A stretch of DNA of 54,582 nucleotides from Cytobacillus praedii (GCF_001439605.1 NZ_LMBX01000033.1:1-54582), one strand, 5' to 3'; shown: positions 26,687 to 36,094, counted from the stretch's first letter. Made by a program: numbers and translations. The notes: generated by a model not told the origin, from the sequence alone.

Positions 26687-28629
26687 ATTCCTTCGTTTGG
26701 GTTATCGGAGAAGGGGTGCTGGCGGACCTCGTAAGTGAGGAACTATCAGCACACCAACATGTTATTCGTAAAGCCAATTTTGAAGAAGGAGTTCCCAAAA
26801 ATACTGATTTGGCCCTAGTTTTGAATGATGGTTGGGAACCCTCTGTTTATCGAAAGGCGGAAGAAGTATTACGAAAGACTGGTACGCCCTGGCTAAGAGG
26901 CTTCATTTCATTTGGAGAGGGAGTAGTTGGTCCGCTCGTACGCCCAGGTGCAGCTGGTTGCTCTCAATGTGCGGATATGAGGCGTCTTATGGGAGGACGT
27001 GACCGGACAGAAATGTGGGAGGTGCAACAGAATCTGGCTGTGGCCGGAGGAATGGAAAGTGACCCGTGGGCTACAAGTACGGGACTATTGCAAATGGCTT
27101 ACCTGATTGTTCATGAGGTACAGAATTTATTACAAGGTGACAAGGCTAATTCGGAAGGCAGGGTGTATCTAATTGACTTGAAAACACTGAGAAGTTCATT
27201 GCATTCCTTTCTGCCAGACCCGTTGTGTACGATCTGTAGTCGATTACCCGACGATTCCCAGACATTAGCCCGAATTTCACTCCAGCCAAGTCCGAAAATC
27301 AGCTCAAACAGTTTCCGCTGCCGGTCATTGGATGAGATGAAAAATGTTATTCTCAAAGACTATCTGGATAATCGTACGGGCCTTTTGAATAGTAGAATGT
27401 ATGACCTAGTCACTCCATTTGCTGATGCGAGTGTCAATCTGCCTATGTTTACCGGGGATGAGGGAACAGCTGGCCGGACTCATATATACGCAGAAAGTGT
27501 GCTGACAGCCATTTTAGAGGGATTGGAGCGGCGCTGCGGTTTGGAGCCGCGTGGCAAACGGACAGTAATTCATGATAGTTTTCGTAACCTGGAACATCAA
27601 GCGCTCAATCCATTGAAGGTAGGCGTACATGAAAGGGAACAATATGCACAGTCTGGTTTTCCGTTTAAATCGTTTGATCCTTCACGTTCTATAAATTGGG
27701 TATGGGGTTATTCGCTGTTAGAAGAGCGTCCAATTCTAGTTCCAGAGCTCCTTGCCTATTACAGTGTTGGATGCGGGTCACAAGGTTTTATCTATGAAAC
27801 TTCCAATGGATGTGCGCTAGGAGGAAGTTTAGAGGAGGCCATTTTCTACGGAATTATGGAAGTGGTCGAGCGTGACTCATTCCTTATGACTTGGTACGCG
27901 AAGCTAAACCTTCCACGACTCGATCCTTTTACAGCTGGCGACCAGGAGTTGGAATTAATGGTCGAACGGATGCGAGCGGTCGCTGGGTATGATTTGTATT
28001 TGTATAACTCCACGATGGAACACGGTATTCCAAGTATTTGGGCAATGGCTAAAAACAGAAAGGAAAAGGGATTGAATCTTATATGTGCTGCCGGAGCACA
28101 TCTGGATCCGGTACGGGCAGTGAAAAGCGCAGTTCACGAACTTGCTGGCATGATGCTGAACCTTGATGAAAAATTTGATGCGAACTACGAGGAGTATGAA
28201 AGAATGCTGCATGATTCTTCCCTGGTACGCCAGATGGATGACCACGGCATGTTATACGGTTTGCCACAAGCAGAAGAACGCTTAAGCTTTTTACTTGATG
28301 ACAATGGTCCAATGCGGACTTTTAAGGAGGAGTTTAAGTGGAAGTCGAATCATACGGATCTTACCGATGATTTGCAAGACATCCTTCAGATGTTCCGTCA
28401 GATAAACCTTGATGTAATTATAGTAGACCAGACGACACCGGAAACGAGACGAAATGGATTGTATTGCGTAAAAGTACTGATCCCGGGGATGCTACCAATG
28501 ACATTCGGACATCACCTTACCCGTCTGACAGGACTTGAGAGGGTACTCCGCGTCCCTATGGAGCTTGGGTATACAAATAAACCATTGACACCAGAACAAC
28601 TCAATTCACATCCGCATCCGTTTCCTTAA
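26683..28629 (+). CDS. TOMM cyclodehydratase: leader-binding domain fused to YcaO domain
   Basis: 648 residues from a TTG that overlaps the upstream stop. The N-terminal half (1-200) has a Rossmann-like start (VWVIGEGVLADLVSEEL) and two cysteine pairs, CSQC near residue 91 and CTIC near 182, which should hold a structural zinc as in SagC/TruD-type proteins. The C-terminal half (about 215-648) is a YcaO domain: SLEEAIFYGIMEVVERDSF carries the Glu/Arg ATP-site motif, and the chain ends in HPHPFP, the proline-rich terminus that completes the active site. It uses ATP to cyclise Cys or Ser in the precursor to azolines. Partners are the proteins on either side. Confidence 0.92.
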   Translation: MNSFVWVIGEGVLADLVSEELSAHQHVIRKANFEEGVPKNTDLALVLNDGWEPSVYRKAEEVLRKTGTPWLRGFISFGEGVVGPLVRPGAAGCSQCADMRRLMGGRDRTEMWEVQQNLAVAGGMESDPWATSTGLLQMAYLIVHEVQNLLQGDKANSEGRVYLIDLKTLRSSLHSFLPDPLCTICSRLPDDSQTLARISLQPSPKISSNSFRCRSLDEMKNVILKDYLDNRTGLLNSRMYDLVTPFADASVNLPMFTGDEGTAGRTHIYAESVLTAILEGLERRCGLEPRGKRTVIHDSFRNLEHQALNPLKVGVHEREQYAQSGFPFKSFDPSRSINWVWGYSLLEERPILVPELLAYYSVGCGSQGFIYETSNGCALGGSLEEAIFYGIMEVVERDSFLMTWYAKLNLPRLDPFTAGDQELELMVERMRAVAGYDLYLYNSTMEHGIPSIWAMAKNRKEKGLNLICAAGAHLDPVRAVKSAVHELAGMMLNLDEKFDANYEEYERMLHDSSLVRQMDDHGMLYGLPQAEERLSFLLDDNGPMRTFKEEFKWKSNHTDLTDDLQDILQMFRQINLDVIIVDQTTPETRRNGLYCVKVLIPGMLPMTFGHHLTRLTGLERVLRVPMELGYTNKPLTPEQLNSHPHPFP

Positions 28630-28650
28630 GCAGTGAGTAGGAGGTAGAGA

Positions 28651-30228
28651 ATGAGACTGGAAAAATTTCTGCACAATCTGCAATTTGATATTGATAAGGC
28701 AAATCAGCCGAACTGGAAAGCTGATTGGGAGGATGCGCCGCTTGCTTATAAACTCTATCGCGGATTACCGGTTGTTCCATTGTCTGCGGAAGTACCGCTT
28801 ACCCTTACGGGAGGAGAATCTCCCGTAAGACTGGACCTTGATAGAGTCAGTCATTTTCTCTGGTATGTATTCGGTTTTACTCAATTGAGCCAATCAGTCT
28901 TTCCAATGGATTCCACAGAGGAAGATTCCTACCCTTTGCAGTCGTATCGGCGGTTTGCTCCTTCTGGCGGAGCGTTGTACCCTAACGAATTGTACGTGTA
29001 TTTGAAGGTAGAGGGACTCCGTGACGGAGTCTATCATTATGATGCAGCACACCATAGCCTGATATTGCTTAGGGAAGGGAATTTTGATACCTATATAGAA
29101 AGGGCTCTAGGCAATCGGTGTGACATCTCCTCGTGTTTTGGCGTTGTCTTTGTATCGACAATGTTCTGGAAAAATTTCTTTAAATACAACAACTTTGCCT
29201 ACCGGCTTCAAGGGTTGGATGCTGGTGTGCTGATTGGACAGTTAATGGAGGTAGCGAAACGGTTTGGCTTCGCCTCAGGTGTATACTTTCAATTTCTTGA
29301 TACGGCAATCAATCATTTGCTTGGACTATCCGAACAAGAGGAAAGCGTCTATAGTGTAATCCCACTATCGGTAGAAACCACTAACTGGTCTACTAACGGA
29401 AGGGACCTTTATGAAAATGTTCTATCGGAGGAATTGAGACAAGAGCTGCCAGCGATTCACCCAGAACATTTCGACCGGTCACTTAGTGTCAGAGAATATC
29501 CGATGATAACTGCGATGAACGAAGCTTCTAAGCTGGATTCCACATGGACATTTCGGGTGATCGAGGGGAGGGGGATTGCGGAAGGTGTGGATTCCGGAGT
29601 GGCATTACCTCATATAGAGCCCCTGTCGTATGATCTGGCCGAGGCCTGCAAAAACCGATTTTCTCCCGACATAGATTTCGTTTTGGGGATGGTGAGTCAA
29701 CAACAACTGGCCACATTGCTTCTAGAAGCAATGGCTTCTTTTCCATACCGTAATGATTTAGATGAAGCATATCGGAGCTGCTTCCCTCGTGTAACAATTT
29801 ACAACTGTTTATATAATATTGAAGGGATTTCAAATGGGGCGTACTATTATGACAGTACAGAACACATGCTAAGAGAAATATGCCCAGGAGACCATCGACT
29901 CCATTTGCAGACTGGAATGTCTCTGGATAATGTGAATTTGCTACAGGTACCACTTTGCCTGCATGTGGCTGGTGACAAGGAATTCTATAAAACAGAACTA
30001 GGATACAGAGGCTACCGAATCCAACAGATGGAAGCAGGCATGCTCGTGCAGCGATTGCTTTTGGCTGCATCAGCTCTTGGGATGGGAGGGCACCCGCTTC
30101 TTGGATTTGACGCGAACTTGAGTGATGAACTCTATAAAATGGATCAGCAAGGAAAGACCAGCCTCATCCAAATTCCAATTGGTCCCTACCGCTCTCGTCC
30201 TTGGCTGAGGGGAAGTTTGCACAGCTAA
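28651..30228 (+). CDS. SagB-type azoline dehydrogenase, double nitroreductase fold
   Basis: 525 residues, ATG with AGGAGG upstream, 21 bases after the cyclodehydratase gene. The first nitroreductase-like domain (about 55-250) has the FMN-binding signature APSGGALYPNELYVYL near residue 109. A second similar domain spans about 315-520 (GAYYYDSTEHML, ASALGMGGHPLLGFD) but lacks a clear copy of the SGG-type signature, so it is probably structural. SagB/McbC enzymes use FMN to oxidise azolines to aromatic thiazoles and oxazoles, the last ring-forming step. The size, about twice a single-domain dehydrogenase, is known for this family. Confidence 0.92.
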   Translation: MRLEKFLHNLQFDIDKANQPNWKADWEDAPLAYKLYRGLPVVPLSAEVPLTLTGGESPVRLDLDRVSHFLWYVFGFTQLSQSVFPMDSTEEDSYPLQSYRRFAPSGGALYPNELYVYLKVEGLRDGVYHYDAAHHSLILLREGNFDTYIERALGNRCDISSCFGVVFVSTMFWKNFFKYNNFAYRLQGLDAGVLIGQLMEVAKRFGFASGVYFQFLDTAINHLLGLSEQEESVYSVIPLSVETTNWSTNGRDLYENVLSEELRQELPAIHPEHFDRSLSVREYPMITAMNEASKLDSTWTFRVIEGRGIAEGVDSGVALPHIEPLSYDLAEACKNRFSPDIDFVLGMVSQQQLATLLLEAMASFPYRNDLDEAYRSCFPRVTIYNCLYNIEGISNGAYYYDSTEHMLREICPGDHRLHLQTGMSLDNVNLLQVPLCLHVAGDKEFYKTELGYRGYRIQQMEAGMLVQRLLLAASALGMGGHPLLGFDANLSDELYKMDQQGKTSLIQIPIGPYRSRPWLRGSLHS

Positions 30229-30746
30229 TTCACTTTATATGTTTCAACCCTTTTCCCGTACTTTTCGTACTCAACTTCTACCAACTTGAAAAAATCGAAT
30301 GGCTTGATTTTCAGTACTTGCAATGGTCAAATATATTCGTGATGGAAGGCATGTTTCTATAGACTTCGATATGGACATATAGGATCGATCCACATCACAT
30401 TCATGTGGGGGACTCATGTCTTTTATATTTTCCAAACACCTGAATTTATAATACCCTCCCGAAAAACTAATGTAGAGAATGACAGAGTTTAAGAAAAGGA
30501 AAATTGGTAGAATAACTATTCTTGAACCAATTAAGATAGGGACAGAAGATAAAAGTGGAAAATTATAGATGTTACTTGTTTTACAACAAGGAGAGGGGTT
30601 TAGAGTGAATGGCTTTAAACCTGAGCATGGTGGGCAGTAGGATGTTGAATTCAAATTATTAGATAGCTAAAATGGATGGATATATATAGGATGAGACATC
30701 TTTTAAATCATTTTTCATGCAGGCTGAATAAGTATATAAGTAATTG
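30229..30746. other. gene-poor stretch after the bacteriocin cluster
   Basis: About 520 bases with no intact gene. It holds the remnant at 30479-30670. No transporter, immunity or peptidase gene of the bacteriocin cluster is found here. Confidence 0.5.
30479..30670 (+). pseudogene. decayed small gene with two in-frame TAG codons
   Basis: From ATG 30479 the frame reads MTEFKKRKIGRITILEP, then KIGTEDKSGKL, TAG, MLLVLQQGEGFRVNGFKPEHGGQ, TAG, DVEFKLLDS and TAA. All three parts are in the same phase and read like one small soluble protein. The parent is not recognised. Confidence 0.4.
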
Positions 30747-30778
30747 AAAGAGCCCATCTCACTTGAGAGGGGCTCTTG
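30747..30778 (-). terminator. terminator of the lipoprotein gene
   Basis: AAGAGCCCCTCTC pairs with GAGATGGGCTCTT on the minus strand, then TTCAATT, directly after the lipoprotein stop. Confidence 0.85.
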
Positions 30779-30780
30779 TT

Positions 30781-31263
30781 CTATTCATTCATATCAAGTT
30801 CAACATTATTTTCTTCTGCAAGCTTTATAATGTTCTGTTCATAAGTACGAATTTCTTGTCTAGCTTCGGCAAGTTTTTGGTTTGCGTCTGTTATAAGTTC
30901 AGTATCTCCTATTTCTAATGCATCTAATATATTTACGAATGCAGAGTGTTGAAGATTAGCAGCATCGATGTATTGCTCATGCAATTTTGATACTTCGTCT
31001 GTATCTGGCATAATTGTTTCTAATTCATCAATGAACTCACTGTATATTGGAACTACCTCATCTATCAAGGTATTATATGTAGTCTCATCATCTGTGTAAT
31101 TAGCACCAGTAACATTGTCAAAAGCATTCATTGCTTCTAATTCTAAATCAGCTAGAGGCGTAATATCATCATTTATGTAAGATAACAAATCATCCTGTAT
31201 TGGGTTACTACAAGCAGTTAATAAAATTAAAACGGAAAATAAACTAATAAGAATCTTTTTCAA
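30781..31263 (-). CDS. lipoprotein of unknown function
   Basis: 160 residues. The N-terminus is a lipoprotein signal with lipobox LTAC (Cys18), so it should be anchored on the outer face of the membrane. The rest is acidic and predicted all-helical (VVPIYSEFIDELETIMPDTDEVSKLHEQYIDAAN), typical of small Bacillus lipoproteins with long helical bundles. GGAGGG precedes the ATG. It diverges from the secreted protein gene at 31456, with which it may share a control region. No enzymatic motif. Confidence 0.78.
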   Translation of the reverse strand: MKKILISLFSVLILLTACSNPIQDDLLSYINDDITPLADLELEAMNAFDNVTGANYTDDETTYNTLIDEVVPIYSEFIDELETIMPDTDEVSKLHEQYIDAANLQHSAFVNILDALEIGDTELITDANQKLAEARQEIRTYEQNIIKLAEENNVELDMNE

Positions 31264-31455
31264 TTTTATCCCTCCTTTATCTTATAATCTGCTACATTAT
31301 TCCTGGCTTCATTTGATTTTCATTGAAATTAGTATATTTTTTGAATTAAGTTCGTCAATCCATCTCCTTGCTTAAAAATATTGTAAATATAGGATAATTT
31401 TCACATTTCGATTATAGTATAATGATACCGAATAATACAATAGGAGGGGATAATT

Positions 31456-32580
31456 GTGAATCTAAAGAAAATACTAGTTTTAAGTTTTCTAAGTTTGTTT
31501 ATATTTATATTTATATTTCAAACTAGTGACGCATCTGCAAAAGTAATGTGGGGGAAAACGGAGCTAAAAAAAGGACAGATCGGAAAGGTAACAATATTAT
31601 CTAATGTTAATGCTGCCAAGATTAATGGGAACACGTTAACACAGGATAAGAGACTTAAAAAAGGCGATGAGTACAGAATATATAGTTATAGAGTACTGGG
31701 AGATAGTAGTTACTATGGTTTGGGTGGAGGATTGTTTGTAAAAAAATCTGCGAGTGTAAAATATGAGACACCTTCTAAGAAAAAACTTGCTGAATTAGAA
31801 AGAGAAGCTAATGGACTAAGTACAATAGATGGCATCGATTTTACTAAAATTTATGAAGTTAAAGGAACTGGTGAGTACAAGGGATATAAAAGATTGAAAG
31901 GTTATCCAGATGATGATAAATATGCGATATACTATAGCGGTAATTTTCAATCATTTCATGTAACCTATGAAGATTTATACCCTAAGAATTTAAAAGAGAA
32001 AATAACATGGAAATATAACGGAAAAAAATATACTCATACCAGAAGCCAACTCTATAGTTTCTTTTCGGATATTATTAAATTGGAAAACTTATTAGGACAA
32101 AGTAATGGGATAATAAATCAAGATTGGCTGTTACAGACATTTGGCGATACTTACAAAGATTGGTTATTGCAATTACAATATTCTTCAGAGGCAACTAGTA
32201 TTGTAGAAAAGTATTTGAATTTTAAAGAAAATCCAAATCAAGTAGATGATCTTTTTGAAAATAATCCTCTGGAAGATTATGAGGATGCTATAGATCTATC
32301 TATTTGGATTTCAAGTGAAGAAATGTCTGTAAATGGTGATGATATAGAATTAGTAGCTCATCCTATGAAAATTGGAAATGAGACAGAGCTGAAAATGACT
32401 TTTTTGAAAGGTTTTAAAGGTGTTGTTACAAAGGTTCTTTATCATGTTCCAGATATGCCATTAGGTTATTTTAATGTTGAAAATGACTCAGAAGATACTT
32501 TTAATGGAATTAGATTTAAGAAAGTAAATAAAAATGTATATATAAATAGAGATGATTTAAAAGCTAAAGGTGTATTATAA
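31456..32580 (+). CDS. secreted protein with WGK N-domain, paralogue of the 10359 gene product
   Basis: 374 residues, GTG start with AGGAGGGG six bases upstream. Signal peptide 1-29. Residues 30-110 repeat the blocks of the 10359 product in order: VMWGKTELKKGQIGKV, LKKGDEYRIYS, YGLGGGLFVKKS and YETPSKKK. The C-terminal two thirds are unrelated to the other protein and match nothing I recognise; they contain KYNGKKYTHTRSQLY and several acidic stretches. The shared part is probably an exported recognition or anchoring domain attached to different effectors. A terminator follows. Confidence 0.7.
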   Translation: MNLKKILVLSFLSLFIFIFIFQTSDASAKVMWGKTELKKGQIGKVTILSNVNAAKINGNTLTQDKRLKKGDEYRIYSYRVLGDSSYYGLGGGLFVKKSASVKYETPSKKKLAELEREANGLSTIDGIDFTKIYEVKGTGEYKGYKRLKGYPDDDKYAIYYSGNFQSFHVTYEDLYPKNLKEKITWKYNGKKYTHTRSQLYSFFSDIIKLENLLGQSNGIINQDWLLQTFGDTYKDWLLQLQYSSEATSIVEKYLNFKENPNQVDDLFENNPLEDYEDAIDLSIWISSEEMSVNGDDIELVAHPMKIGNETELKMTFLKGFKGVVTKVLYHVPDMPLGYFNVENDSEDTFNGIRFKKVNKNVYINRDDLKAKGVL

Positions 32581-32652
32581 TTTCCCAAGTTATTCGTATA
32601 ATGACATGGCTTAAAAATATTGCTTAACATAGGGTGCTTTGGAGGAAAAAAT

Positions 32653-32680
32653 GAAGTCAACATTATAATGTTGGCTTTTT
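32653..32680 (+). terminator. intrinsic terminator
   Basis: AAGTCAACATT pairs with AATGTTGGCTT, then TTTTTT, after the 31456 gene. Confidence 0.85.
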
Positions 32681-32807
32681 TTATCGTCTTCAGAAACTGA
32701 TACGACATTAGCGTCTATTTTAATGGGTTTAAGATGGAATATCAGTATTCTTTTAAAGCTGTTAGAAGTCAGATGAAAAATAGGAGCATTGTTCCCAGTG
32801 AATATAT

Positions 32808-32840
32808 AAAGCCATTTCTCATTTTTGAGAAATGGCTTTA
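32808..32840 (-). terminator. terminator of tRNA-Ala
   Basis: AAGCCATTTCTC pairs with GAGAAATGGCTT; on the minus strand it follows the tRNA and ends in TTATAT. The T run is weak. Confidence 0.65.
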
Positions 32841-32848
32841 TATCAATA

Positions 32849-32921
32849 TGGAGCATAGGGGGCTCGAACCCCTGACCTCTACGCTGCCAGCGTAGCGCTC
32901 TCCCAGCTGAGCTAATGCCCC
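32849..32921 (-). tRNA. tRNA-Ala (anticodon GGC)
   Basis: 73 bases on the minus strand fold as a full cloverleaf: acceptor GGGGCAT/ATGCTCC (one G-U), D arm GCTCAGCTGGGAGAGC, anticodon stem CTACG/CGTAG with loop CTGGCAG, and T arm GGTTCGAGCC. The anticodon GGC reads GCC/GCU alanine codons. The CCA end is not encoded. A single tRNA gene outside an rrn cluster, with its own promoter and hairpin. Confidence 0.95.
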
Positions 32922-32941
32922 AGATAATGGATACAAGAAAA

Positions 32942-32970
32942 ATTATAACGACAACCAAGGATTTTGGCAA
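32942..32970 (-). promoter_or_regulatory. SigA promoter of tRNA-Ala
   Basis: On the minus strand, TTGCCA (32965-32970), a 17-base spacer and a perfect TATAAT (32942-32947), about 20 bases before the tRNA 5' end. Confidence 0.82.
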
Positions 32971-33121
32971 GGAGAATTTTAATGCAAAACGCCAGTTCGT
33001 CTGACATTAAATAATTGCTGCAACAATTTGATGATATATGTTTTGGCATAAATATTGCATAATTAAATTATGAATATTAGGAAGATTCATATGCTAAAAA
33101 TAAAAGTCAGGGGATGATCAT

Positions 33122-34228
33122 ATGAAGGAACAATATCAGAGCAGATTAACAGCGTTAACCAATTTTTTGGATACTCTAGATGTAGATTTAGCAATTATAA
33201 AAGACCCGAAAAACGTTTTCTATTATACAGGCTTTAATTCTGATCCACATGAGAGATTTATGGCCTTGGTTATTGATCGTAACAAGCAAAGCCAATATTT
33301 ATTCGTACCATCCCTAGATCTGGAAATAGCTGAGGGTGATTCATATATTAAACGAATTGTGCCTATTTCAGATGAGGTCAATCCCTACAAAGTATTAAAG
33401 GATACGATAGGTGAAGGAGTTAAAACGATTGGTTTAGAGACAAAAGTGATTTCATTATTCCAGCAGGAACAGTTACATAATAGTTTTCAAAACTTCCGAT
33501 ACGTAAATATTGGTGATTTCATTGCTTCACAAAGAATGAGAAAAACAAAAGAAGAATGCAGTAAGGTCGAGCATGCTATTCATGTGATTGAAAAAGTAAT
33601 GGAAGAGGGAATTAAAAAGGCGAAGGTGGGTATGGCAGAGCAGGAGTTAACTGCGGAGCTTGAATATTTAATGAGAAAGTTTGGCGCTGATGGCCCCTCC
33701 TTTTCATCTATTGTACTATCAGGTGCGAAAGCTGCGTTGCCACATGGGCGTCCTGATAGTAAGACGATAAATAGAGGTGATTTTTTACTAATTGATATGG
33801 GGGTTATTGTTGATGGATATTGTTCAGATATTACAAGAACGTTCGTAGTGGGAGAAGAAACAGTGAAGCAACGAGAAATTTACGATATTGTTCGCAAGGC
33901 GACTCAAGCAGGTGTAGAAGCGGCAAAAGCGGGGATTGCAATTGGGCAGCTTGATATTGCAGCACGAAACGTCATTAAAGATGCGGGATATGGACAATAT
34001 TTTAATAATCGTGTAGGGCACGGGCTTGGAATCGATGTACATGAAGAGCCTTCTGTTCATGAAAACAATGATTTATTAGTAGAGAGGGGATTCTTGTTTA
34101 CAATTGAACCTGGTATTTATATTCCTGGCTATGGAGGTGTGCGCATTGAGGAAAATGTATATATTGATGAAAATGGACATGGAAAGCTACTGACTTCCTT
34201 TCCGACTGAGTTCAAGCGAATCGGCTAG
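33122..34228 (+). CDS. M24 family Xaa-Pro peptidase
   Basis: 368 residues. The N-terminal creatinase-like domain (1-130) includes NVFYYTGFNSDPHERF. The pita-bread catalytic domain (about 140-360) carries the two-metal ligands in the expected order: Asp in IDMG and CSDITRTF, His in GHGLGIDVHE, Glu in FTIEPGIY and Glu in VRIEENVYI. LPHGRP near residue 205 supplies a further active-site His. Such enzymes cleave Xaa-Pro bonds in the cytoplasm, releasing proline. AGGGGATG precedes the ATG. It is monocistronic with a terminator; it lies about 6 kb from the hydroxyproline genes, and no link is shown by sequence. Confidence 0.92.
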   Translation: MKEQYQSRLTALTNFLDTLDVDLAIIKDPKNVFYYTGFNSDPHERFMALVIDRNKQSQYLFVPSLDLEIAEGDSYIKRIVPISDEVNPYKVLKDTIGEGVKTIGLETKVISLFQQEQLHNSFQNFRYVNIGDFIASQRMRKTKEECSKVEHAIHVIEKVMEEGIKKAKVGMAEQELTAELEYLMRKFGADGPSFSSIVLSGAKAALPHGRPDSKTINRGDFLLIDMGVIVDGYCSDITRTFVVGEETVKQREIYDIVRKATQAGVEAAKAGIAIGQLDIAARNVIKDAGYGQYFNNRVGHGLGIDVHEEPSVHENNDLLVERGFLFTIEPGIYIPGYGGVRIEENVYIDENGHGKLLTSFPTEFKRIG

Positions 34229-34262
34229 GAATGATGCTTTTCCAGATATGATTGCAGTGAAG

Positions 34263-34308
34263 CTCCCTATTAGAATTTTTGTATAGTTCTAATAGGGAGT
34301 TCTTTTTA
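34263..34308 (+). terminator. intrinsic terminator
   Basis: CTCCCTATTAGAA pairs exactly with TTCTAATAGGGAG, then TTCTTTTTA, after the peptidase gene. Confidence 0.88.
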
Positions 34309-34377
34309 TTTAAGAGTATACTTCCTAACTAATACCATAAAATAACTTCAAAGTAATACATATTTGGGGGGATTTTC

Positions 34378-35400
34378 TTGGGTTTTTTTAGGGATACAAA
34401 GAAAAACTCATTAACTGCTGCAGAAGTATCTGCTTTATGGCTCCAGTACTTGGGTGACAGTATGGCAATCTGTGTGTATAAATACTTTCTTAAAATTGTA
34501 GAGAATGAAGAGATAAAACAAATTATAGAGCGTTCATTGGTGTTAGCCGAGGGTCATATCACCAAAATACCAAAATTCTTGCAAAGTGCAAATTTCCAAG
34601 CTCCACAAGGATTTACGGAAAAGGATGTGAACCTTAAAGCTCCACGTCTGTTTTCTGATCAATATCTATTGTTTTACTCATATATTATGACGATACATGG
34701 CTTAACTGCTTATAGCTTAGCGACTACAAATACAGAACGAAAAGATATCCAAGATTATTTCTTTGAATGTACAGCAACATCTAAAGAATTATTTCAGCAA
34801 ATAGTGACGCTGTCGAAAACTTTCCCTAATTTCTCAAGTGTTCCTGCTATACCACCTTCTGCTGGGGGGGAATTGATTGAATCTATAGGAATCATTTCTA
34901 ACTTAATTGGAGATAAAAGACCACTCAATAGTTCAGAACTTAGTACTATTTTCTTTAATTCAAAGAAAACAGGATTTATTATGTCGCTAAGTCTCGCTTT
35001 TAGTCAGGTGGCGAAGCTGGAAGAAGTACGCAATTTTATGCTGAAAAACGTAAAATTAGCAGAGAAAGATGTACAAAGCTTTGACTCACTATTACAACAA
35101 GAACATTTGCCTATACCTGAGAGATGGGATGCTGAAATTACAGATGCAACAGTAAGTCCGTTTTCAGACAAATTGCTAATGTTTCACGCAGCATTTTTAG
35201 TAAATGCGGCTCTTTCTTACTATGGTGCGGCATTAGGTTCAAGCTTTCGCTCGGATATTATTTTAAATTACTATACCGTATTTAATCATGCCATGGAAGC
35301 AGGTATGATGTGCTACAAAATTATGGTTAAACATGGGTGGATGGAGAAACAGCCAGAAGCAATTGATAGAACATCCCTTGCACAGGGTCCGGAAAAATAA
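34378..35400 (+). CDS. DUF3231 family protein, two tandem helical domains
   Basis: 340 residues, TTG start 5-6 bases after TGGGGGGA. Two related halves: about 10-165 (LTAAEVSALWLQYLGDSMAICVYKYFLKIV) and about 180-325 (LNSSELSTIFFNSKKTGFIMSLSLAFSQVA). Each begins with the same kind of helix and has a LFSDQYLLF/PFSDKLLMF segment. This matches the DUF3231 proteins of spore formers, which look like ferritin-like four-helix bundles; function is not established. Single gene with its own terminator-like hairpin. Confidence 0.85.
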   Translation: MGFFRDTKKNSLTAAEVSALWLQYLGDSMAICVYKYFLKIVENEEIKQIIERSLVLAEGHITKIPKFLQSANFQAPQGFTEKDVNLKAPRLFSDQYLLFYSYIMTIHGLTAYSLATTNTERKDIQDYFFECTATSKELFQQIVTLSKTFPNFSSVPAIPPSAGGELIESIGIISNLIGDKRPLNSSELSTIFFNSKKTGFIMSLSLAFSQVAKLEEVRNFMLKNVKLAEKDVQSFDSLLQQEHLPIPERWDAEITDATVSPFSDKLLMFHAAFLVNAALSYYGAALGSSFRSDIILNYYTVFNHAMEAGMMCYKIMVKHGWMEKQPEAIDRTSLAQGPEK

Positions 35401-35420
35401 ACGTAAACTCCTATTGTAAG

Positions 35421-35454
35421 AAGGCGCATCTTAATAAATAGATCGCCTTTTTTA
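35421..35454 (+). terminator. terminator-like hairpin
   Basis: AAGGCG and ATC pair with GAT and CGCCTT, then TTTTT, after the DUF3231 gene. Confidence 0.65.
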
Positions 35455-35532
35455 ATGGAATTATAGGAAGTTCCTTGTTATGAAATGCATCTAATTGTGC
35501 TTTTTTATTGAAAGATAATAGGTATAAAATAA

Positions 35533-35973
35533 TTAGTCTGGAGAGAATCTTAGATTTGTTGAAACTTTTGAAAAGATAAAATGTGTTACAGTTTGTGCAA
35601 ATGGGCTTATATGATCAATGAATTCCTCTGCTTTAGCAAATGTTTCAAAATGCATTTTTAACATATAACAAGCATTTCCAGCAATACGATAACAAAATTC
35701 TACATTTGAAAGTTTTTCAATATATCTTTTAAAGGATTGATAATCACCATTTTTAACAGTTGCCTCTATTATGCATTGGATAGGCAGACCTAATGTCTCG
35801 TAATCAATTTCTAATGTGTATTTTTTTATTAATCCAAATGATTCCATCTGTCGGACTCGCTCAGTTGCAGACGGCGAAGATAGATTAATCCTCCTTCCAA
35901 GCTCACTCATTGATAAGCGGCTATTATTTTGTAATTCATCTAATATTTTTTTATCAGTATCATCAATTTTCAT
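35533..35973 (-). CDS. Lrp/AsnC family transcriptional regulator
   Basis: 146 residues, full length. N-terminal helix-turn-helix (DDTDKKILDELQNNSRLSMSELGRRINLSSPSATERVRQMESFGLI), then an ASNC/RAM ligand and oligomer domain (about 65-140, with VEFCYRIAGNACYMLKM carrying the G-N/D-Y effector region). Lrp-type proteins respond to amino acids or similar small molecules. It is divergent from the gene at 36095 with about 120 bases between them, so it probably controls that gene and itself. GGGGGA precedes the ATG. Confidence 0.93.
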   Translation of the reverse strand: MKIDDTDKKILDELQNNSRLSMSELGRRINLSSPSATERVRQMESFGLIKKYTLEIDYETLGLPIQCIIEATVKNGDYQSFKRYIEKLSNVEFCYRIAGNACYMLKMHFETFAKAEEFIDHISPFAQTVTHFIFSKVSTNLRFSPD

Positions 35974-36094
35974 TTTTATTGTAAATCCCCCGTAATTCGT
36001 TAAAATTCATATGTAATTTCTTCTTTTATGTTAAAAGCTTAATTAAAAATAGTATTTTTATTTTCTATAATTAATATAAAGAGGAGGTGCTTTT

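Noticed and set aside
30271..30654. 127-codon minus-strand frame after the bacteriocin cluster
   Set aside because: No ribosome site, and it lies opposite the decayed plus-strand gene that reads better.
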